Assembly (NCBI GenBank): GCA_002433485.1
Contig: DJIF01000075.1
Span: 1-42,906, forward strand
DNA: 42,906 nt
Reading direction: 5' to 3'
DNA from: Deltaproteobacteria bacterium UBA6601
GTDB lineage: Bacteria > Myxococcota_A > UBA796 > UBA9615
Positions 31,745 to 38,991 of this stretch are shown one piece after another. Position numbers and translations under genes: made by a program. Within the stretch, counting starts at the first letter, position 1. Each line of letters begins with the position of its first letter. Below the pieces are notes generated by a model that saw nothing but the letters and a program-made list of their open reading frames with translations, had not been told where the DNA came from and made no database searches.

Positions 31745-32734
31745 TCAGCGAGGGACTTCAATCCGCGCCAACAGGTCGTCGACAACCTGCTCAGCGCCAA
31801 GACCCTCGATCTGTGCATCTGGCTCAACAATCAGGCGATGAGCAAGGACCGGGGCAACCAACTCCTTGATGTCGTCTGGACGCACGAAGTCACGGCCGGA
31901 CAGCAGGGCCTTCGCCCGTGCCGAGCGCAACAGGTGGAGCCCAGCCCGAGTGCTCGCACCGAGCGCCAGGGCACGACTGCGACGACTCGCAGAAAGAATC
32001 TGCTGAACGTATTCGATGATCGGAATTTCGCAATGGACCTCAGCGACCAACTGCGCGAGTTCGGCCAGGTCTTCGACGCTCAGCAACGCCGGCAGTTGCT
32101 CCTCAGGACCCTTCACCTGCGGGTCATAGGAGCCATAGCGCTTCAACACCTCGAGCTCATCAACGGGCTCGGCGAAGTCCACTTGAATCCTCATCATGAA
32201 ACGATCCAACTGGGCCTCAGGCAAGGGGTAGGTGCCCTCAAACTCGATGGGATTTTGAGTGGCAAAAACGGTAAAGCCGGGCGCCAGGGCACGGCGTGCT
32301 CCGTCCAGGGTGACGCCGCGCTCCTCCATCGCCTCCAACAAGGCGGCCTGAGTCTTCGGCGGGGTGCGATTGATCTCGTCGGCCAGCAGTATGTCGGTAA
32401 ACACCGGCCCCTCCCTGAGCACGAACGAGCCGCTACTCGGGTCGAAGATGTGGGTCCCGACAATGTCCGACGGCATCAGATCAGGAGTAAACTGAATACG
32501 AGAAAAACCGGCGTTCAGGGTTCGGGCCAAACTCTTCGCCAATAGGGTCTTGGCAGTGCCAGGCGGTCCTTCCAGCAAGGCGTGGCCCCGTGCCAAAACC
32601 ACCGTCCAGAGCAGTTCAACAACCCGCCGTTGACCAAGCACCACCGAAGCCATCGAGCGGCTTGCCTCAACAACCTGCGCCACAACCTGCGACCCGCCGC
32701 CAGCGGATTCCACTGAGTCCATGTCATCCATCAT
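31745..32734 (-). CDS. MoxR-family AAA ATPase
   Basis: This 329-residue cytoplasmic AAA+ chaperone-like ATPase has Walker A LLEGPPGTAKTLLAKSLART near 50-70 and Walker B ILLADEINRTPPKTQAALLE with sensor ATQNPIEFEGTYPLPEAQLD and Arg-finger region FMMRIQVDF. The lid has SRRSRALALGASTRAGLHLL. MoxR ATPases work with DUF58/vWA proteins in maturation of target complexes. ATG 32734 has GAGGAG about six bases ahead and overlaps the end of the DUF4350 gene by 11 bases. Downstream ATGs at 32731 and 32722 are alternatives. Confidence 0.94.
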   Translation of the reverse strand: MMDDMDSVESAGGGSQVVAQVVEASRSMASVVLGQRRVVELLWTVVLARGHALLEGPPGTAKTLLAKSLARTLNAGFSRIQFTPDLMPSDIVGTHIFDPSSGSFVLREGPVFTDILLADEINRTPPKTQAALLEAMEERGVTLDGARRALAPGFTVFATQNPIEFEGTYPLPEAQLDRFMMRIQVDFAEPVDELEVLKRYGSYDPQVKGPEEQLPALLSVEDLAELAQLVAEVHCEIPIIEYVQQILSASRRSRALALGASTRAGLHLLRSARAKALLSGRDFVRPDDIKELVAPVLAHRLIVEPDAQIEGLGAEQVVDDLLARIEVPR

Positions 32735-33944
32735 CTGCTGCTCCTCTCATCTGCGACATCGATGCTGGCCGCCGAGGTCCAAAGATTGCTACCCCATCCC
32801 CATAGCGCTCCATCATGGCCTGACTGCGACGCGACCAGGCCAACACAGCATTAGGATCGGGCTCGGACTGCTGTCGAAGTTGGCCAAATTGCATCGCCAG
32901 TTCCCGCAACTCAAGCACCACGAGCTCCCCCTGCTCCCTTGCCCAAGGGCTCTCAGCCGCCGCATCCAGGCCACTGCCTGAGCGCCGCCGAAGCCACGCA
33001 GAGAAACCTTCCTGCAGCACACTGAGTGCGTGACTCACCAGCCCCGCCCGGTGGTAAAGGTTGCCGGCCGCCCGAACCACCTCAACGCCGCCCCGGTAGC
33101 ACTCTACGACGGGTGGCTTGAGCACTGCTGCAGGGCGGCTGGCAAGGCGCCACATGGCCAGCGCAGCAAGTACCCAGAGCAACAGCAAAGTGGGCATAAA
33201 GCCTCTCTGCGCCAGGTAGCGAAACAGCCCGCGCTCGGCAGGGAGGCCGGCGTGAAGGTCATCAAAGAACACCGTGCCTGTACCCTGAACTGCCTCGAGC
33301 AGAACCGACATCAGGAAGGGCAGGTTGCCCGCCTGCCCCAGCCCCTCATTACTCAAAAGATAGGGGCTGCTTACGACGAAGACTTCACCCAGGCCGCGAC
33401 GCCCGTGCGCGACAACCGGCCGTCCCGCAACCGAAAAGACTGCTTCAAAGCCTGAGTTGGACAGCTCAAGATGACGGACTCCAAGAAGGCTGAGAGCACC
33501 ACCTAGACTGTGTCGCTCCGGCAGCACAGGAAGCGCCCTGACCGGCCCAGGAGTCGAGCGAGCCTTGACCTCTTCAAGCTCGATTCCAAACCAGTTCAGC
33601 AGCGGATGGGGCTGTCCAATAGCGGCCACCAGAGTGTTGCCACGCTCCACAAAATCCAGCAACCAGCGCTGGTCAGCTGAGGAGAAGTCAGGAGCCTGGA
33701 GCACTCCATCGGCGGGCACCACCACCAGAGCATCGCCGCTATCTCGGAGGCGCAGAGGGCGCAGGCCCGCGCGCAGGCTCTCCACCGGCAGTCCGAGGCG
33801 AATAAGGGTACCTCGCAAGGCAGCGGTCCCAGTGGAGCCACGATCTTCGGTTGAACGGTCGCCAGGACTGTGAGGCAGCAACTGCCAGGCTAGCGCACCC
33901 AACAGCAACACCCCAGCCAGCAATCGCAGCACGGGAGCCGGCAT
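32724..33944 (-). CDS. DUF4350-type membrane protein
   Basis: This 406-residue protein begins MPAPVLRLLAGVLLLGALAW, a single N-terminal anchor. An exported region follows, with a glutamine-amidotransferase-like fold in outline (ALVVVPADGVLQAPDFSSAD, RGNTLVAAIG, GRRGLGEVFVVSSPYLLSNE, VFFDDLHAGLP). A second transmembrane segment (MPTLLLLWVLAALAMWRLAS) and a cytoplasmic tail come last. This layout is that of DUF4350 proteins coded with MoxR and DUF58. The start ATG 33944 shares its last base with the TGA of the preceding gene (TGATG). The longer frame from 33965 overlaps that gene and is less likely. Function unknown. Confidence 0.82.
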   Translation of the reverse strand: MPAPVLRLLAGVLLLGALAWQLLPHSPGDRSTEDRGSTGTAALRGTLIRLGLPVESLRAGLRPLRLRDSGDALVVVPADGVLQAPDFSSADQRWLLDFVERGNTLVAAIGQPHPLLNWFGIELEEVKARSTPGPVRALPVLPERHSLGGALSLLGVRHLELSNSGFEAVFSVAGRPVVAHGRRGLGEVFVVSSPYLLSNEGLGQAGNLPFLMSVLLEAVQGTGTVFFDDLHAGLPAERGLFRYLAQRGFMPTLLLLWVLAALAMWRLASRPAAVLKPPVVECYRGGVEVVRAAGNLYHRAGLVSHALSVLQEGFSAWLRRRSGSGLDAAAESPWAREQGELVVLELRELAMQFGQLRQQSEPDPNAVLAWSRRSQAMMERYGDGVAIFGPRRPASMSQMRGAADDG

Positions 33945-35974
33945 CACAGCAACCGCTGCTGACAACCAGCACTGGAGCTACCCAGCCCTGAGGTCACAGG
34001 AAACATTCTGTCGACAAGCGCTTCTACTTCGGCGAATTGCTCAGCCCCGGCGGGTCGACCGCCGTAGCAGTGGGCCTCACAGCGGGACACGACGGCAGAG
34101 AATTGTTCTCGCCTTTGAACCGGTCCTCGGAAAGCTTGCTGGTACTCGCCGTTGCTGGAGCTGGGGTCCAGATCAAGCTCTCCCGATCGGTCCAACTCTA
34201 TAAGCAGTGCCAAGAACAAGGCTCGAAGTGCTGCATCAAAATCACCGGCTTCAGCCGCCACACCAGCTGCTAAACGGAGGCCTGCTGAGTCCTGCTCAAT
34301 AAGCGTGGAAACCGCAGCCGCAGTTCCAGGGTTGCTGGGATTGGAAAACTGGTTGTGACTGACCCGTCTGCTCCTGATGACACTGCCCAGCAACACGCCG
34401 AACAGGACCAGCAGCAAGAAGCCGATCACAAGGATCCCCACGGGCATCACTGAAAGGTCCCGCTGCGCTGCAATTTCATATTGGACAAGGTCGGGGCTGG
34501 CCCGACGGCCCCAGGCTGCAGCGAGCCCGGAAAGAAGACCAGAGCGATATCTCCCACGTTGATGAGCCGGGAACGAAAAATCATAGTCGCCGTCGTCAAG
34601 TTCTTCCTTGAGCAATCGCTGCAGGAAGGTCGGATCCTGAAGACCTCCAGCTCCCGGTTCTGTTCCGCTAACCAGCGCTTCGGCAAAGGCCGAACTGTTT
34701 TCCAGGCGAAGAACCAGCTGAAGGAGGAGCTGCTGGGTACGTTCTGGCGGGAGGCCTTCCGGGAGCTGAGCAGATAGCCCCCCCGTATCCAACCTCAGCA
34801 CCTGCCCCGCGCCGAGCTCAAGCACCCATTGGTCTTGATTCCATAGCGCTGGCCTGTGGTTGGCCAGGTTCAGGGGGTCCCACTCGCCTGAGCCTTCCGC
34901 CAACAGGTAGATCGCTTGAGCTTCTGAATCGAGCAGAGCAGAAAAGGCCTCAACCGAAAGCAGCCCCTTGGATCCGTCAGCCTGCGGCCACTCAATCCCA
35001 GCGGGCTGCACAGCGCCCCGCCCATCAGCAAAGGCCTGCAGTGGGACCAACACAGACAGGACCAACAACACCAGAGAGATGTTACGCACGGGCTGCCGCT
35101 TCCTTACATCACTGGTGCCGGCAGACCCCGATTCAAGCTCATCCCAGCGGTCCAGCAGATCCATTCCAGTCCGCGCGAAGCGAGCATCTAGATAGAGAAG
35201 CCCTCTAACCACCAACCACAAAGGCTCTAAAGCAAGCCATGCCAGACCGGCAGCAACACAGACAAAGACCAGATTAGTAGGCGCCAGCCAACGGGCAAAC
35301 GTAGTCACATCAACTGCGGTCAGTATCTTCACCAGAAGAACCACCAACTGCGCCGCGACTACCAGGTTAACCCAGGCAACTGCCCAAAGCAGAACCTGTA
35401 AGAGGCAGACCCAGAAAGCTACTGACAGCACCCCAGAAGAGAAGCTGACACCTCGTCTGAGAGCCTGTACCAGGCCCAGCTCATCAACAGCTAGAAGGCC
35501 AAATACCGGCACCAGCAAGGCCGTCGCCAGGATACCCGGCAAGACTCCCAGCAAGACTCCCAGCAGAAAGAGTCCGATGGAAAGAACCCCAATTGCGGCC
35601 AGGCTCAGGCTCTGGACGGTGCCCACGGAGGGTAGCCTAGTGAAGCTCGCGGGCGGCGCCCCTGGGTGGACCTCAGCGACAACGGCGGCAAGTCCCCTGC
35701 CCTGACCCACGCTACGTAGCGCCAAGCCGATCAAAACCAGGCTGGACAGTGTCAAAGAGCCGAACTGCAGGGACCCATTCCAATCCTGGTCCAGCCACCG
35801 AACCCGATGGAAATGAACAAATAGCAACAGCGAGATCAGTAATGGCAGGCAGGGCGACAACGCGACCAGAGCCCAGCGAAGAGGCTGTCGCTGCAGGATA
35901 GCGACCGCACGGTCTACCAGAGTCAAAGGGCCCGTCCACAACAGACCAGCAGCAGACCTTCGATGAACGGACAC
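33944..35974 (-). CDS. Multi-spanning membrane protein with C-terminal DUF4129-like domain
   Basis: The 676-residue protein has at least six membrane helices in residues 30-280, for example WALVALSPCLPLLISLLLFV and LSLAAIGVLSIGLFLLGVLL. A helix at about 300-320 is followed by a long exported region (340-520), another helix (MPVGILVIGFLLLVLFGVLL) and a cytoplasmic helical C-terminus. That C-terminus resembles DUF4129 (LAAGVAAEAGDFDAALRALF, then LALLIELDRSGELDL and a Cys/His-containing end). DUF4129 proteins are standard members of MoxR-DUF58 clusters. It starts three bases after the B-box gene and is coupled to the DUF4350 gene. Function unknown. Confidence 0.8.
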   Translation of the reverse strand: MSVHRRSAAGLLWTGPLTLVDRAVAILQRQPLRWALVALSPCLPLLISLLLFVHFHRVRWLDQDWNGSLQFGSLTLSSLVLIGLALRSVGQGRGLAAVVAEVHPGAPPASFTRLPSVGTVQSLSLAAIGVLSIGLFLLGVLLGVLPGILATALLVPVFGLLAVDELGLVQALRRGVSFSSGVLSVAFWVCLLQVLLWAVAWVNLVVAAQLVVLLVKILTAVDVTTFARWLAPTNLVFVCVAAGLAWLALEPLWLVVRGLLYLDARFARTGMDLLDRWDELESGSAGTSDVRKRQPVRNISLVLLVLSVLVPLQAFADGRGAVQPAGIEWPQADGSKGLLSVEAFSALLDSEAQAIYLLAEGSGEWDPLNLANHRPALWNQDQWVLELGAGQVLRLDTGGLSAQLPEGLPPERTQQLLLQLVLRLENSSAFAEALVSGTEPGAGGLQDPTFLQRLLKEELDDGDYDFSFPAHQRGRYRSGLLSGLAAAWGRRASPDLVQYEIAAQRDLSVMPVGILVIGFLLLVLFGVLLGSVIRSRRVSHNQFSNPSNPGTAAAVSTLIEQDSAGLRLAAGVAAEAGDFDAALRALFLALLIELDRSGELDLDPSSSNGEYQQAFRGPVQRREQFSAVVSRCEAHCYGGRPAGAEQFAEVEALVDRMFPVTSGLGSSSAGCQQRLL

Positions 35975-35977
35975 AGC

Positions 35978-36247
35978 TCAAGGCGCCAGATAGAGGAGAA
36001 AACCGATGGCGGAGATGGCAACCGTTGCACAAAACCCGCTCGCTAGCACCACAAAAAGCACCGCTGCCCGCAGTAACGGTCCGGGCGCCTGCAGTTGCCG
36101 CCCGCGTTCTGCCTCAAGCAACTGGTCTAAACAGGAAGAACAGAAATTCCGCCCCTGCAACCTCGTAGTACAGCGAACGCAGACCCCTAGAGAGCACGAG
36201 ACACAGATGCCGAAGGCGAGCTGATCCTGATGAACAGCGCAGTGCAC
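35978..36247 (-). CDS. B-box zinc-finger protein with one membrane helix
   Basis: This 89-residue protein has an N-terminal zinc-binding segment CAVHQDQLAFGICVSCSLGV with further C..CTTRLQGRNFCSSCL, the pattern of bacterial B-box-type fingers (C/H pairs, seven Cys and two His). A short charged helix and one transmembrane segment (AAVLFVVLASGFCATVAISA) complete it. It begins nine bases after guaA and ends three bases before the DUF4129 gene. Such small finger-membrane proteins often head MoxR-type clusters and may serve in protein contacts at the membrane (inference). Confidence 0.8.
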   Translation of the reverse strand: MHCAVHQDQLAFGICVSCSLGVCVRCTTRLQGRNFCSSCLDQLLEAERGRQLQAPGPLLRAAVLFVVLASGFCATVAISAIGFLLYLAP

Positions 36248-36256
36248 TGAGGCAGC

Positions 36257-37810
36257 CTACTCCCACTCAATAGTCGCGGGCGGCTTACTGGAAATGTCGT
36301 AGACCACACGATTGATCCCCCGGACCTCATTGATGATCCGGTTGGAGCAACGTGCCAGCACTTCGCGAGGCAGCTCAAACCAATCCGCTGTCATCCCGTC
36401 CCGAGCCTCCACCGCGCGCAAAGCACAGACCTCTTCGTAGGTGCGCTCGTCTCCCATAACCCCCACCGAGCGGACTGGCAGGAGGACCGCAAAAGCCTGC
36501 CAGATGGCGTCATACAGACCCGCCTCGCGTAGCTCCGAGATGAAAATATGATCAGCTCTACGCAACAGGTCACAACGCTCTCGGGTGAGATCACCAAGCA
36601 CTCGAATACCGAGGCCCGGGCCAGGGAAAGGGTGGCGTCCCAGGCGTTCTTCGGGAATCCCAAGCTCCCGACCCAATGCGCGGACCTCATCCTTGAAGAG
36701 GTCTCTAAGGGGCTCCAACAGCTCAAATTTAAGATCCTCGGGCAGGCCTCCAACGTTGTGATGGCTCTTAATCGTCGCAGAGGGGCCGCCGTGGGGTGAG
36801 ACGCTCTCAATAACATCTGGATACAGCGTCCCTTGCGCCAGAAAACGGGCACCGTCCACCGCCGCTGCAGCCTCGTCAAATACGTCAATGAAGACGTGAC
36901 CGATGATCTTGCGCTTGGCCTCAGGGTCACTCACTCCCGACAAAGCTGTAAGAAAACGCTCGCTGGCATCGACATGGACGAAGTCAATCCCACGGAAATC
37001 GGCAAAGAAACCGCAGACCTCTTCGGCCTCGCGCCAGCGCAGCAAACCATTGTCCACGAAGATGCAGGTCGCCTGGCTGCCAACCGCTTCAGCGAGCAGT
37101 GCAGCCACAACCGTCGAATCCACTCCACCGGAGAGACCAAGGATGACACGTTCATCACCCACCTGCTCACGGATCCTGGCGACCTCACGCTGACGAAAGT
37201 TGCCCATAGTCCAGTTGGAATGACAACCGCAGACCCCCTGAACAAAATTGCGCAAAATCTCTCCACCGCGCGGACTGTGCACTACCTCCGGATGAAACTG
37301 GACCCCGAACGTTCGGTCGTCCGCAGAGGCCATGGCGGCAAAAGGCGAGTTCTCGCTGGTCGCCACCGCATGGAAACCTTCCGGCAATCTCAAGACCCTA
37401 TCCCCGTGGGACATCCAGACCACCGCAGGATCAGCACTGGTAAAACCCTTGAGCAAGGCCGAATCGCTGCCCTCTGGCTGCAAGGTCGCGTGACCAAACT
37501 CACGCTCCCCTGCCGCTGCGACTTCGCCGCCCAACAAATGGGTGATCAACTGCATTCCGTAGCAGATCCCCAAGACCGGAATACCAGCATGAAGCACCTC
37601 AACGGGCAGGCTTGGTGCACCTGGTGCATATACGGAAGCTGGGCCGCCGGACAGAATCAAGCCGGCAATGGACGGGCGCTCCTCCTCAGCGGGGGGCTGG
37701 CTGTAGGGGCGGACCTCGCAATACACGTTCTGCTCGCGAATCCGTCGAGCGATAAGTTGGGTGTATTGGGAACCGAAGTCGAGGATCAGAATCTTGCTGG
37801 GATGAGTCAC
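36257..37810 (-). CDS. guaA: GMP synthase (glutamine-hydrolysing)
   Basis: Converts XMP, ATP and glutamine to GMP. The 517-residue product has a class I glutamine amidotransferase domain: ILILDFGSQYTQLIARRIRE, nucleophile Cys83 in GICYGMQLI, and His/Glu in GVQFHPEVVHSP. An ATP-pyrophosphatase domain follows with P-loop LGLSGGVDSTVVAALL, then the dimerisation domain with HPFPGPGLGIRVLG and NRVVYDISSKPPATIEWE at the end. Start GTG 37810 has GGAG eight bases ahead and gives the normal N-terminus. A TTG at 37861 would add 17 unusual residues. The first 125 bases overlap the end of the upstream gene in another frame, which is large for bacteria (see findings). Confidence 0.97.
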   Translation of the reverse strand: MTHPSKILILDFGSQYTQLIARRIREQNVYCEVRPYSQPPAEEERPSIAGLILSGGPASVYAPGAPSLPVEVLHAGIPVLGICYGMQLITHLLGGEVAAAGEREFGHATLQPEGSDSALLKGFTSADPAVVWMSHGDRVLRLPEGFHAVATSENSPFAAMASADDRTFGVQFHPEVVHSPRGGEILRNFVQGVCGCHSNWTMGNFRQREVARIREQVGDERVILGLSGGVDSTVVAALLAEAVGSQATCIFVDNGLLRWREAEEVCGFFADFRGIDFVHVDASERFLTALSGVSDPEAKRKIIGHVFIDVFDEAAAAVDGARFLAQGTLYPDVIESVSPHGGPSATIKSHHNVGGLPEDLKFELLEPLRDLFKDEVRALGRELGIPEERLGRHPFPGPGLGIRVLGDLTRERCDLLRRADHIFISELREAGLYDAIWQAFAVLLPVRSVGVMGDERTYEEVCALRAVEARDGMTADWFELPREVLARCSNRIINEVRGINRVVYDISSKPPATIEWE

Positions 37811-38546
37811 GGGGGCCACTCCGCAGGGCGTGACTCCAGCGTCCGCCCGTGAGGGCGTCAAGGGTAGCGTCGAGTTCCTGCACTCGCAATCGCCGGGTAA
37901 CGATGTCTGCAGCTTCAGCCGACCCGTTGAGCAGTTCTTCGGCTCTCAATAACCTGCGATCGAAGTAATCGGTGGTAACCCGAGCCAGAATGGCATGCCG
38001 CAACTCAAGTCGAGCGCGCGATTCGCGCAATGCGCGCGCCATGTCGATACCGGAAGCTAACTCTGCGAGATCCCACTCGAGCCAGAGATCAAGCCCGACC
38101 TTTTCATCCAGCTTGCGCGAGTCGATGTTGTCAAGCTGATCCCAATCCGTCTCAGAATCGCTCCCAAAACGAGCCCTAAGCCGGACCAGAGGCAAGGCTC
38201 CACGCAAGCGCGCCTGACGCAACATTCGCCGGCACAACGCCGGAGAGAGGCGGGCCTGCTCTACCGCCCAGGCTTGTACTAACTCAATGGCTGGTTCACG
38301 CTCAAGCTCGGCCAGCAGCGCCGAACCAACCACCGAGCCGGAGTCCAAATCCAGATCGAGTTCAGCGCCGTAGACCTCAAAACCACCGTGACCAGTGGTT
38401 ACTTCGCCAATCTTAGTTTCGCCAACACAAGCGGCATCTGTTGGACATACTTCAGCGTTGGCGACCTGACTCAAACAGATCACAAAAACAAGCTGAAGGC
38501 TAAGGAAGCGGACCGAAATATTGCTGAGAGCGGCGATACGAATCAT
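37686..38546 (-). CDS. Exported protein, unknown function (helical, TolC-like in part)
   Basis: This 286-residue product has a signal peptide (MIRIAALSNISVRFLSLQLV, cut near ANAEV). Start 38546 is well supported by AGGAG seven bases ahead. The mature part has PLVRLRARFGSDSETDW, GLDLWLEWDLAELASG and a long charged helix region (ALRESRARLELRHAILARVT, DYFDRRLLRAEELL, RRLRVQELDATLDALTGG). That helix pattern is like the coiled coils of outer-membrane efflux-type proteins, but the protein is too short for TolC. The last 41 codons overlap guaA. The natural end may be earlier. Function unknown. Confidence 0.65.
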   Translation of the reverse strand: MIRIAALSNISVRFLSLQLVFVICLSQVANAEVCPTDAACVGETKIGEVTTGHGGFEVYGAELDLDLDSGSVVGSALLAELEREPAIELVQAWAVEQARLSPALCRRMLRQARLRGALPLVRLRARFGSDSETDWDQLDNIDSRKLDEKVGLDLWLEWDLAELASGIDMARALRESRARLELRHAILARVTTDYFDRRLLRAEELLNGSAEAADIVTRRLRVQELDATLDALTGGRWSHALRSGPRDSSQQDSDPRLRFPIHPTYRSTDSRAERVLRGPPLQPAPR

Positions 38547-38889
38547 TTCTTCTCCTAGGGGCTGGGGGTAACTTAAACAGGCTCCTGTCCCATGGGCTGG
38601 GGGCGACATCAAAGTTCCAGGGCATGAGGCGGGAACCTGGAGCGAAGTTCTGCAGAGTCCAAGTCGCAACAATGGCTAGCGAAAAATTCCGGCTCAGCCC
38701 GATCTGGCGGTCTTCAAGACTGCCCTTCTCGCTGAGCCCGAACCGCAAACTGACCTTTGGCAGAAAGCTGTAGGGCAGCAGCCGTGCGTCCACCTGCGGC
38801 CCCTGAGACAGGGCCGGTTGCGGGAAACTCAGGAGCCCGGCGAGGGCCAAACAAAAGCACAACCCGATAAAGCTCGCCGGAGCGCGCAT
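38500..38889 (-). CDS. Small exported protein, unknown function
   Basis: This 129-residue protein has a signal peptide (MRAPASFIGLCFCLALAGLL, cut near ALSQGP). Start ATG 38889 has AGGGG about eight bases upstream. The mature part includes LLPYSFLPKVSLRFGLSEKG and LAIVATWTLQNFAPGSR. The last 15 codons overlap the ribosome-binding site and start of the next gene. The LP-V-LR-FG...W-L pattern recurs in that next protein, so the two may be related halves. The open frame continues far upstream antisense to the pyrophosphatase gene, but that part is not a gene. Confidence 0.6.
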   Translation of the reverse strand: MRAPASFIGLCFCLALAGLLSFPQPALSQGPQVDARLLPYSFLPKVSLRFGLSEKGSLEDRQIGLSRNFSLAIVATWTLQNFAPGSRLMPWNFDVAPSPWDRSLFKLPPAPRRRNDSYRRSQQYFGPLP

Positions 38890-38917
38890 TGACACACCCC
38901 TCGATGGCAGGTACTTA
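38889..38917 (+). promoter_or_regulatory. Candidate promoter for membrane pyrophosphatase
   Basis: A perfect TTGACA (38889-38894) is followed after 17 bases by TACTTA (38912-38917), a poor -10 match. It lies in the 102-base divergent gap before hppA. The -35 box touches the start codon of the divergent small-protein gene. Confidence 0.3.
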
Positions 38918-38991
38918 GGCGCCTGCGCTGGGGATGCGCCGAGAACTGGAGCGTCCCTGTCAACCCAACCCACCGACGGAGCAAACTTCCG

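Noticed and set aside
36833..37852. 339-codon plus-strand open frame opposite guaA
   Set aside because: guaA is beyond doubt on the other strand, and the plus-strand product has no recognisable domain or ribosome-binding site.
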